64,000 nt of DNA, taken from Amoebophrya sp. A120. Lineage: Eukaryota > Sar > Dinophyceae > Syndiniales > Amoebophryaceae. The DNA lies in the NCBI GenBank assembly GCA_905178155.1, contig CAJINV010000012.1, positions 1,368,492 through 1,432,491 on the forward strand, written 5' to 3'. Shown in pieces: positions 44,701 through 56,700 of the stretch; position 1 is the stretch's first letter; the number at the start of each line of letters is the position of its first letter. The notes under the pieces were generated by a model that had not been told where the DNA came from, ran no database searches, and was given only the letters and a program-made list of their open reading frames with translations. Made by a program: the position numbers and the translations under genes.

Positions 44701-47700
44701 ACTGAAAACGGTAACTTTTAACCAAAAAATGGTGCGGGATCTGCTAGAGTTACATATTTTGAACGCGAAGCTACGGCAGTGGAACAATGAAAACAGTAGG
44801 AGGAAGCGGAATTACAGTCGCGGGGCGTGGATACGGTACGCGTTTGGGTACGAGGACGCGGTTCCGGAGCCGATCCCCTGCATGCCCATTATGAGGTCGG
44901 AGACTTGGAAGTGGTGGCCGGTGAACGTGCGGCATTTTGCCGGCGGCGACGGCGAGGAGCTCGCGGTCTTGCAGCGACCCGAGAGCTATCAAATGCAAAA
45001 ATGTCTGGGTCTGGAAGGTTGGAACTTGTGATGCTAACTTTGGACTCTAAAAAAATCTGTATTGCGTGACCAGCGAGAGAAGTCTAGTTTGTGCCATGCG
45101 GGGAGGGCGTTTGTCATGCGGAGTAGGCATCAGGAAGCCCTCTAAAAGTCTACGATGCTAGGTCGTGCATTACAGACATCCTGGGTCATGCAAAACATGC
45201 ATGACAAGTCTCAGAATCTTCCAGTTCATTGCACCCAATTTGTATGTTGCGCAAGTGATAGTATAAGTAGTAATAGTTAGTACCACCGGTGGACATTTTA
45301 GCATGTTTAATCTCTCTCTACATAGTGCATTCACGTAGTTCTCTTTTATTTTCTTTCTTCAAAAAGTTCAAGTCGTTCTCTTCCCCGTGCTGTACCAAGG
45401 TCTTGTTTCCAGACAAAACACCAGACATATTTGCAATCCATAAGAGCACAAGGATGGTGCTGCGGGCATATGACTACACAGAGGAGGACGAGGAGGACAA
45501 CAACGGTATCATTTGTAAAAACGTCCCTACCCCAGAGTTGTGATGCAGATTTGCAATGACAGGAACATTTGTGATGCGTATCTCCATGAGAGGCGACGTT
45601 TCTAGTCGTGTTTTGGCATTTGTAATGCTGTAACCAGGATAAGCAGATGGATTTATGATGCGTGTGTCCTTGCTAGCCTGCACTACACTACGGGCTGGAA
45701 CTTGTGATAAGTGAGTCCCAAAATTTCTAGGTTTGTGTTGCAAAGTCCCAATCTTGACTATGGGGTGGGGACATTTTTACACAGGATAAACGGCTGCTCG
45801 AAGTGGGCGGCCGAGGAAGCAGAGAACCACTTCTTCCCTATCACAAAAAGTGAGGAACCAGCCCAAAAATCACCGCCAGGTGGGTCGAGCAAGATTGTGC
45901 AAACGAAAACCGCAGTGAAGGTCAAGAGGTGGCTGTATTCCCGCCCAGCATGGCAGCAAGGGATGCCGTTGGAGAAGAAGGAAGGGAATCATAAATCTCC
46001 CCCAGCGGATATCACACAGAAAAAAGCTGGCGGGTCATATTTGTAATGCCAAAATAAATAGACAAAAAAGCTTGTATTGCATATCCTAAATAGCATGCTA
46101 TGAGGCCGCCCATGGCAGATTGTTCTGTGTATTTATTTTTGCATTACAAATACCAGCCATGCCCCGGCTGACGCCGGGGCGCTAGGCTGTTGTGGCGGGG
46201 CAGGACTATTTGCGGATCGGGACGCCGCGCCAGGGCTTTGGACGCAGCGCGACAGCCCCCCCCTCCAAGGAACATACTGTCGCCGTTTTGCGCCATGCAA
46301 ACCCGCAGGGTCTCCTGCGCGCTTCCCGCGCCTTCAGGCGCTATGCGCAGGGAGCAGCTGCAGCGAAGCTTGGGGGCAAAGAGAAGCCGCCTCGCCGTAA
46401 GTGCCGAAGCACAAGGGGGACCACGCTGCCCTGTGTTGATCACGCTCCCGCCCCCGCCCAATGGCTTCCCGGCCGACGGAACTGCTGGCGCAAGAGGGTA
46501 TCGCGAGAGGGTGGCGCGAGAGGGTGCGCGAGAGGGTGGCGCGAGAGGGTGGCGCGAGAGGGTGCGCGAGAGGGTGGCGCGAGAGGGTGCGCGAGAGGGT
46601 GCGCGAGAGGGTGGCGCGAAAGGGTGGCGCGAGAGGGTGCGGGCCCAAGCGACGCAAAAATCCCCAGAAGATCGGCCCTGTACCGGGCGGATTCGGGTTG
46701 TTTGTACCCTCTCGCAGACCCTCTTTTTTACCTCTCCCGAGAGGTGTTGCTAATAGTCCGGCTATACTCGCCGGTAGAGGTCTACAGAGGTGGCCGAGAG
46801 GTGGCCAGGAGGGTGCGCGAGAGGTTCGCCCTTATTCGCGCAACCTCTCGGCACCTCTGTCCCGCTCTCGCTTACCCTCTTGGCACCCTCTCGGCCCCCT
46901 CTGGTCCCTATAGGCGCGGCTTTAGGGTGAACGGTTCGGCTCGCTATACCCGCGCACCCTCTCGGCCACCCTCTCGAATGACCTCCCGCGCCACCTCTCC
47001 ACCTCTGTCGACCTCTTTTTGACCTCTGTTGACCTCTTTTTTACCTCTCGGCCACCTCCCTTCGACCCTCTGTAGACCTCTTTTTTCGCATGAATATAAA
47101 AGATAGTAATGCCAATGCCCTGCCAGCTTTTTTCTATGGGATAGCGGAAGCGGAAGCGGAGACTGATGAAAATGACTTTGATCACCTCTACAAGCACGGC
47201 AAGTGGCGGCCGAGCCGGGGCAGGCACGCGGTGGTTCAAAAACTTTCGCGACAAATGGACCAATCCGCGACGCTGGCAGCGCTTGATAGGGAGGACGCGG
47301 CGCTGTTCCTGAAGGTGTTGGTAGAGAAGCAGTTGAGCTGCGAGCAAATGTACGAAATGTTGCGACAGGATAGCAAGCTCGTGGAAGCGGCGTGTGGGAT
47401 TGGTGGGGCAAAGAACCCATCGTTTTCACAGACCTATTGTCCGGTTTTGGAACAGGAACTAACGGCAATGAAACAAGCAGGACCTGCACCTCTGGCAGGA
47501 GGTTCTACTTCGAAGCTGCCGGAAACTACAACATCTCTGCTGCTTCCGCCGCAACAAGCAACCGGGGCGCCTGTTGCTTTGTCGAAGAGCGCCGAGCGGA
47601 AGCAGAAACAAAGGGAAAAGAAGCTACAGGAGCAGCAGAGTAGATTTGCCAACAAATCTACTTCTGCGGGTGCGCAAAGCAAGGCGGGAGAAGCAGGAGC

Positions 47701-50700
47701 TCTAGGTGATGCTTTTTTTGCCAATGCGGATCATGGTCGTGACCACGCCGCCGAGCAGGGGAAAGTAGATCCACAGCAGGACATCAAAAGCAAATACTTC
47801 CTCCCGACGGATTTCTTCGAGCCGACCATTATCGGAGAGGGCGAAGACTATGAGTTCTTGGCGCCGAAATTGTACAAGCTGCGAGACTACGCACTGCAAA
47901 AGCTGCACAATCGTATTCCGTATAAATCGCATGAATAAAAATGTGTAATTTTCTGCAGAAGAACACTCGTGAACTTGTCATGCGGAAGATTCAGGTACTA
48001 GTACTTCTAGGGAAAAATCAGATTTGTGATCATGCGTGATTGCAGCCAAAAATAGTACCGGTGTGGTGCTTTTGGAGTGGATAGACCCGAGCAAGAGAAA
48101 AACGCCAGTCACATGCTCGCGCAGTTCAGTATGGGATTCTCAAGTGTTACATTCTCAGCTGTTACAGGAATTTGTTATGCAAAAGCATCATCATCATCCT
48201 CACGATCAAGCTGCTCCGCATGACAAATTTGTGAAGACCTAAACCGCACCTAAATCTGTGCGGAATTTGTAATGCTACGGGTGCAACCTTCCCCCTTCCA
48301 CTTTTCCAATTCTTGCATCACAAGTTTATGTAACAGTTGAGAATGTAACAGTTGAGAGCGCCATATTCAGCGACCTGGGGGCGTTGATGTCGATGTACAG
48401 TTTGAAAGCGGAAGCTATTTTCGAATACTTCGAATTCCAGTATCAGAAATTGATTCAAAGTGACAGTGCTGTTTCTGCCCCCGATGCAACCGCAGCTGCC
48501 TCGAGTGGTAATTTTCACGGCCCACATCAGCCACATCAGGGCGGGGTCAAACTCCAAGACCATCAGCTAGCCGCCCGGCCGCAAGGGAGATCAGAAAATG
48601 CAAAGCTTGCACGTATTTCTTCTCATGTTGCAGCACAGCAGCCGCAGTCGGAGAAGTCCTCAGATGCAATAGACACATCTAGCGAAGAGTCCACACCAGA
48701 ATCTTCCGGCGAAGCAGAAGAAAGCGGTGATAGCGTTGATGAAGACACAGCAAAGAGAAGAAGAACCCCGCAAGAGAGGTACGATATCGAGATCCAAAAC
48801 GTGCAAAAAAATGTGGAGCCGGAAGAGGTCACGAGTTTGTCCCACCACCTGTACCCCCGACCACCGGGAATGCTCCTGTACGAGGGGGAGTGGGTGGAGA
48901 AAATCCTCGAACCGAAGCAGAATCTGCAGTGGTTTCGCAATCGGAACAGCGGGTTGGTCCATTTAGCGAGGATCCACGTGGACAACAGTAGATTCGCGAG
49001 GATGATTCTCAAAGAAGACTTATCCTGAGCAAAATCGTCCCCACACCAGAGTCAAGATGGAAAATCTGCTAGACAAATCAACCAGCTTCGGCTGTTTCGC
49101 ATGACAAGTTTGCTTTTGTAGTGTAATCTTGTTTAGGTTGTTCAGCAGCATCACAGCTCTGGCCTATTATGCTGATTGGAGCATTGCAAATTACAAAACA
49201 CGACTTGAGAATGCTTATCATGGGGCTCCGCATGAGAAACATTTTGAGCATGCAGATTTGCATGACAACTCTGCGGTGGGGACGTTTTTACTCAGAATAA
49301 GACTGGGACGAATTACTGTTCGAATTCGGAGCGACGATGAGAACCGATTTGTACCTGCTGATGGTGAAAACGCAGGAAACGCTCGAAGTCTCGCCCGGCC
49401 AACTGTGGATCAACAAGGCGTTCATGCACGCAGAAAACACTATGCATTGCAAATATGTCTGGGTGGTCTGGCAGCATTCGAACTTGTGATGCGAATTCTA
49501 CATCATGAGAAAATCTGTCATGCACGGTCAGCAAAAGGCCACACTTCTTGTTACAGAAAGAGGGGATTTGTCATGCGGATCAGGCATTGCGATACCTGCT
49601 CGAAATCTGTGATGCTAGAACTTGCATGCCAGACGATCTGGGTCAGGCAAAAACTGCATGACAAATGTCTGCACTCTTCCAGACCCAGACATTTTTGCAT
49701 TTCATAAACACGGATTGGGTGCAATTTCTCGTGAAGGAAAGAAGAAACAACGGGGTTTTGGGGGTTTCGATTCACGACATGGACCAGGACATCTACTCGA
49801 CGGCGTTTTTGATCCCCTACTTTCTCTACCACAGTCCCGCGACCACGTTGCAGCGGGTTTTTGAGTATCAAATGCAAATATGTCTGGGTCTGGGAGATTC
49901 TGAACCACGGAAAAACTTGTCATGCTGAGGAGCGCATCGCCGTGTTCTCACTATTCCCTTTCTTGCATCACAAGTTTCCAGACCCAGACATATTTGCAAT
50001 GCATATCGAGATCTCCTTCGTCCGCTCCATGCCGTTCCGGAAGGAGTGGTTTCGGTTGTTCGAACGGATCTTGATTCCCGGGGATGAGGAGCTTCGTCGT
50101 GGGAACAACAGTGCGTACACTGCAGACGATGCTGAAGACCGTAGCTTGGACAATGAGGATGAAGAAAATACCAACCCCGCTGCGATAAACAAGCAGCCAC
50201 CGCTCCCCTACGACAAGATCACGGAGCTCGACGCTGTTTTGGCGTTTAAGCGGATCCAAACGGAGTTCCGTGTTCTCCTACCAGACTTGCTGGAAGACAT
50301 GATAGCTTCCTGGGACGGAATCTTAGAACCTCAGCTGATGGCCTCTTGGAGCTTCAACGCGGGGAAGCTGGAAAAGCGGGAGAAAAGCAGGAAGGAGGAG
50401 GAAAAGATAACGAAGCGCCTCGAGCGGGTAAAGGGAAGCTATGACGTTGAGCGGAGGACACAAGAGGTAGTAGACGCGGCTGCGGTTGCGGTTGCGGAAG
50501 TTGATAAAGCGCCGACAGATGTTGATCCTGAAGCACAAGATCCAGGTGAGGAAACCACTGGCGCTGGTGTCGAGAAACAACAGGAAAGTACTAGACCCCC
50601 AGTTGCACCAGACGGACCACGAGATGGACCTGCATCTTCCGATTTGACGCGCGAGAACGTGATGAGGCTGAATTTTTTCGCCGGCCTCGCCGAGGGGCTG

Positions 50701-53700
50701 ACCGGGAAACGAATCGGTAGCGTCACGGCCGTCCCAGCGAACTCCGGTTTAGTAGTACCTGCGGGGAAAGAGGTCGGTGGTCTTCTTCTACCCAGTAGTA
50801 CAAGTACTGAGGAAAAAGAACAACTACAGACTCTGACTCCAGCAGCCGGCGTGGCCGGTCAGACGGAGATGAATGCGACCCTGAAGCGGAAACTCCCTGA
50901 TTCTTTCGAACAAGATGAGAAAACCGGGGAGAAAATCCTCCAGCCGGTGCGCGTGGTTTACTCGCCAGGACCTACGGATAAGGCAGGGAAGAACACTCCT
51001 TCTAGTACAACGATGCAGGAGGAGCCGGAAATATCAACAAATACAGTAGTGCAAAATGCATCAACGTCCATTAACCGGCTTTCCCCCGAGCAGCTTGTCA
51101 TCCTGAATGCCAACGCAGCCGCGGCACTGGCGGCGCAAAGGAAAAAAGAATTGGCTTTGGACGTCGTGGAGAAAGCCTGTAGAAGCACGGGTGTGCTACG
51201 TAGTGAAGATCATGATGATGAAATAAACAGTGCCGTATCAAATGCAAATATGTCTGGGTCTGGAAGAGTCCGAACTTGTGATGCTGCATTTGGATTCCAA
51301 AAAAATCTGTAATGCATGACCAGCAAAGGGAATGCAATTTTTGCTACGCGGAGAAGGCATTTGTCATGCGGAATAGGCATCGCGAAGCCCTCGAAAAGTC
51401 TGTGATGCTACGGCATGCATTACAGACATCACGGCCCATGCAAAACGTGCATGACAAGTCTCAGAATCTTCCAGACCCAGACACTTTTGCATTTGATATG
51501 CCGCGAGTGTCCGCAACAACGCACCGTCGATCTGCTCGGCGGTGGGCCAAGGGTCTGTCATGCTAGCCACGACAAACCAGTCGGGAGGTTCGTCGGTGCG
51601 GGGCGTGTCTGAAGAGCAGACCGGGAAGATGAGCAGAACCGCAAGCACGGACAACATAGTTAAGGACGACGGGCACGGTGAATCGACCAGCGAAGGAGAT
51701 GAACTACAAGGGGGTGCTAAAAAAGCTAGTACTTCTGTGGGCGATGGAGATGATCATGATCATGCCGCAGCAGAGCTGCAGAAAACGGAAGCCACCAACC
51801 GGGGCCCACGGGAATTTGTACTAGAGCACAAAAGAACGTCGAGAAGTAGACGACTGGCAACTTGGTCCTCTCCCGGCCCTCCCGCCTTCGTGACAGCAGC
51901 CGACCCAGAATTGGTTGACGAGGCGGAAAAAAGTTTGTTTGACAGCCCGTCTACGACGCTAGGACCTAGTACTGGAAATAATAACCCGGACAGGGATGCA
52001 GTGCTGATCGAGGGCCTTTTTGGTGGAAATGCGCACAGCAAAAATGACGAGGAAGCGGACGGTGAGCAGAAAAAGAACCTAGAAGACGCGGCCAACAAGT
52101 TCTCGTCCGAGGCCTTCCGAGCCTTCCTCGACCCCGCGCTTGACATCATTCTGAAAGAGAACCTGCAGGTTCTGGAGAGGAGGCATAGCACGGTGGAAGC
52201 AGCGGTCCATCGCGTGGAGAAACGGTTCCACTATTACAGTGAAAAATGCCCCCACTCCCAGAGTTGCAAGAATTTGTGATGCGAAGTTTCCAAATAAAGA
52301 CTTTTTGTTATGCAGGAAAGGAGTATGAATCTCCCTGATGCAGAGCCTAGGCGTATATCGCATCGCTTGCAGGACAAGCGCCGCTCTTCCTGGGATCTTT
52401 TGCAATACAAATTTTTGCTCTTCACGATTGGAAATCTGTGATGCTGATAGATGCAAGAAGGCGCGTGTTTCATTTGGAAAGGTTTGCAATACAAATGCTC
52501 CCAAGTTCGGGGGTGGGGGCATTTTTCATTGCAATATCCACAAGTACTTATTCATCGAGCAGAAGGCGATAAAACAGCACGAAAAATACAAGCTCCGGAC
52601 GGCGTTTGTGGACATTGTGAAAAAATTAGAAACGAAAGAGAAGCAGTATTTGAAGAATCGGCAAGATTTGCAAAACGAATTTAAGCTTTTCCAGACGCAG
52701 TTCGAAGGGAGTCGCAACGGGTTTGACACGGTGTTGACGCTGTTAAGTGATTCTGGCAGGAACCTGTTCGATGGGTTCATCGCGGATAATACTGGTGTAT
52801 CGACGGCGGGGGCGATGATGATGAAATCCACTGGAAGTGGAGCAACTACAGGTGCTTCGAGATCATCATCAGCGCAGCCGACTTTCTCCGTTTGGGTGAA
52901 GGAGCTGTTTTCGAGTAAATCCCTTGCGGCTGCGGCTTCGGTAAACCAGGAATTGGGTAACGGTTTGAAACGGCTGTGGAATGCGCTCGTGGAGAAGGTT
53001 CGTGCGTTGCTGGTTACGATGCAGAAATACGAGTTGGGGGAGGAGAGTTCATCTGCGGGGGTTGATACCGAGACTCAGTTGAAAAATTTCACTTTTCAAC
53101 TGTTTCAACTTTTAGATCAAGTCCTCTACTACGTCGGGCCCGGGATTGCGGAGGTGCAGCAATTTAGTAGTTCTGTGGTGATCCTGGTATCCCCGCTGAA
53201 ACAGCTTCATGATACGAAGTTGTGGAAGACGCTTTTCCCGTCTGCGGGAAGATTGAAGGACAAGCTGCTGGAATCCAGGTTCCCGGCGAATGAGTTTCGA
53301 ATGATGATGAAGCAGTTTGAGTCGCAAATGCAATACCGGCTGTACGACGGGATTTTGAAGGCGGTTCTGGACAAAATGAAACTTATCGCAAGAAAAAACT
53401 GTTTCACTGTAAAGTTCTTGTGATGCAGAAAATGGATCGCAGAAGTGTTTGTCATGCTACACATGCAAGACAATGAATTTCTAGCTCCTGCGTTTTCCCT
53501 TAGGAACCCCGCATGGCAAAAAATTTCCGCTGTCATGTGAAACAAACTTGTGATGCAAAACTTGCAAAATCCTTACAGTGAAACACTTTTTTCGTACGAT
53601 AAAACTGGAAAAAAAGTTAGACGATCTGTTGGCGAGTGATGAAGACTTTTTTCACACAATCGAAAAGGGGGTGCCGGTGGTGGTTTCTGGAACTAATTTT

Positions 53701-56700
53701 GCTGTTGGCGCACATGGTGGCGCACATGGTGGTAGGGCTCGCGTGTTACACCAGTCGGCAGTGACAGTGAATTCAGAGTATGATGAAGAGGACGAGGATC
53801 AAGAAGCGGAGAGAAGCAACGCGGCCCATTTCTACGCGTTTGTGCAGAAGGAAGTGCTTGCAGAGGAGCGGAAGCTGTTTGGAAGTAGAGCCGACAGTTT
53901 ATCTTTTGCTGATGACGATACAGAGCACCAGTTTGATAATCCTGAGGAAGAAGCTCCGCCGGCGGTCGTTTTTCTCGGCGGACGGGCAGCCGCGACGGCG
54001 ACATCAAAATCTTTGAACCGGAAAGAACCATCAGCAACTGCGACGTCCTGGTTTCATTTCCCCGCGGTCTTAACCCTCGACCTTCTGCCCACTGTCAAAA
54101 ACCTTCTGGACGACGCCTCCGGCGCCCTCTCCCGGGCGAAGCGCCAGCAGCAGGGGGACACGGGGGACATGTCGTTTTTGTCTTCGAAGGTGTTTGGCGA
54201 CTTGGATTTCCTACAGCAGTACGGCGGGAAGGCTTTGGAAATGCTGAAAGCAGACACAAATTTTGAGAAAAGAAGCTTTCAAGAAGGAGCACGAAGCGCA
54301 GGACCACATCGTGGTAACGAGGTTGGCAAGGAAACACAACTTGCCGCTGCGCATCAGCACCTTGGTACAACGTCTTTCTCTGGTTCATCTCCAACAGAGA
54401 GCTCCAAATCGACCACGCCTCCCGGCGCAACGCCCGCGAGAAAGAAGTCACTGTCACTCAGCACCCCTTCTGGCGCGTCTGTAGTATCCAGCCGAAACGA
54501 GTCGCAGCAGTGCTCGGGGATTACGACACCGATTGGAACAGGCGCCGTGCAGGCCGTGCATCGGAAACACAGCGGGTCCTCCACGACTACCTACACCTCG
54601 GACACACTGCTCTCAACAGCAGCAACCTTGTACCCGCCGGGGGTCACAAGTAGCTCGGAATCGCTCCTGTTTTCATCTTCCCGTTGTGAGGAGGACAACA
54701 ACTCTCCGGCCGGTGAGAAGAGCCCGTCAGAAGAAGATAACAGCGTGGAAGACGGGTCGGGATTTTCGCACGACGGGGCCGCCGGGATTTTATCGCCAAC
54801 TACCCAGCAAGATGAGTTCGACGTCACCCGCGGAGGTCACCAACAAGCGCCGCGCGTGGTGAGCAGGCGGCCGAAAAAACTGAAACTTCCGATGGCGGGC
54901 ACTACTACTTCTATCGAAGGCGGTTCTCTTGCGACAGAGAGCAGTACTGGTGCTACTGCTACGCCAAAAACATCACTATACAACCAGGATGTATCATCGT
55001 TACAGCAGAGTGGTAGCTCGTCCTTCGCTACAATACCAGGAGTCGCCGGCGCGGGCACCGCATCATTTGGTACTACTCCACCTTCCGGTGACAGCACCAG
55101 TCAAAGTTCCGACAAAATCCTATACCAGCAATCCGTCGAGAAGTTTCACAAAGCCCACTACCAGCAGATCCGTTTGTGGCTGGAAGCCTGGAAGCAAGAC
55201 TTGAAGAACCTTTCGCAGGAACAGAAGGGGTTTAGCACGATCGTGAGCGACACGGAGAAGCAGCGGTTGCTTGCGCTCCAGAAGATGCAGCAGTTAGAAA
55301 CGTACTGGAAAGAAAAAATCGCGGAGGTGCAAAAAGAATTTCTCGAGAGAAGTAGTAGTACGGCAGCGGTAGTTCTTCCGGCGGAGAAGAATTCACCAGC
55401 GAAGGAAATTGGAAGTAGCTGCGTGCTGAAAATTGGGACAGCGCTCGAGAATGTCTGCGGGAGTGTAGTTGCTGCTGTCACTGTAGCTGGCGTTCTTGCA
55501 GCACCGACAGGAGCACCAGCAGTAACAACAGCTGGTGGTGGTGGGAAGAAGAAAAAGCAAAGCAAACAAGGGGAACTGCACGCAGCAGTACAACCACCGG
55601 GGGAGAGCCCGGCAGGTGCTGCTGCGAAGCAGGGAGTGACCACTCATCTCCCACGGGCGAAGTTGGAGCAGCAATTGGACCCTTTTCGCGAAAACTTGAA
55701 ACAGCTTTTGGCCGGCGTTTTTAGCAGCGGGAATGATTCTCATGAGAATGATGATGCTCCTGTTGACCACAGGATCAAGAATCTGCAACCAGCAGCAGAG
55801 ATGGAGTCTTTTCGCGCCTTGGAAGAAAAGTTCCTTACCCCGATCAAAGACGACGTTTTCTCGTGCCTCAATTACGTTTTGGAGAAACAAAATAAAGCGA
55901 GAGAGAATCATCATCTTCAAGAAGATTCTTCTGCAATAAATCACCAGCCTTTGTTGGGAAAGAAGCGGGGAAAGGCGAAGAAAAAAGAAAAGCAAAGGAA
56001 CAACGCGATGACAAGTTCCGCTGGTGTGGCGGTAGAAGTGGAAGATGGACACAATTCAACACAAGAAACCCACCTCTGGTTCCGGACGCACTGTCGAGCG
56101 GAGACCTTGCAGAAGCGAGTCTATGCGTTGGTGCAACAATTTCGACAGAGGTATCTGCTGCACTTCCCAGAAACGTCTGACTTAGGGAATTCCGAACGGT
56201 ATCCGAAAATCGCGGAAGTGCTGGAGCTGCCAATCGAGGAGGAAGGTAGTGGCATCGTTGGAGATGTTATTTCTGATACAGCGTTTGTATTTGAAGTAGC
56301 GCAAGAGAAATCGCGGCAAGTCAACAGCTTTTTGCACCCTTTAGCGGAGCTTTTCACCGCGAAGGAAGCGTTTTTACAGGAAGGCAGATTGGAATCATTT
56401 TTAGACAAGAGACAGTACCCCTATGCAGCACAACCTCTGCTAGAATCGGTGAAACAGTCGTACTCAGCACAAGATGAATTATGGGCAGACGCTGAGCAAG
56501 AAGAAAAGAGTAGCAACGACCGGAAGAGTTCTTTGCTAAGCTCTTTCGACCTTGCCACGAAGGAAAAGCTTCTGCAGACCGTCCGCCGACTGGGGGAGAA
56601 CTCCGGTTTCTTGACTTCGGTGGTGAATGCAGTGGCGGCCGTGCCGAACGGTTTATCCTCGCAGTTATCCGCCGCTGCTGCTTTTGAACATCAGGGCTTC

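Noticed and set aside
45225-45412. A separate small mobile element with a TTCCAG target duplication
   Set aside because: The duplicated 6 bp is part of the element's own TIR and could be coincidental. It is reported only as an insertion of unknown kind.
46192-47022. Open frame of 276 codons with Arg/Glu/Gly repeats
   Set aside because: It lies inside the family L cargo and reflects a stop-free GC-rich tandem repeat. All frames there are repetitive.
47913-48045. A conventional GT-AG intron (GTATTCC...TTGCAG)
   Set aside because: The resulting frame fails at the next junction. A family H introner at 47888-48083 gives the correct phase and an aligned TIR.
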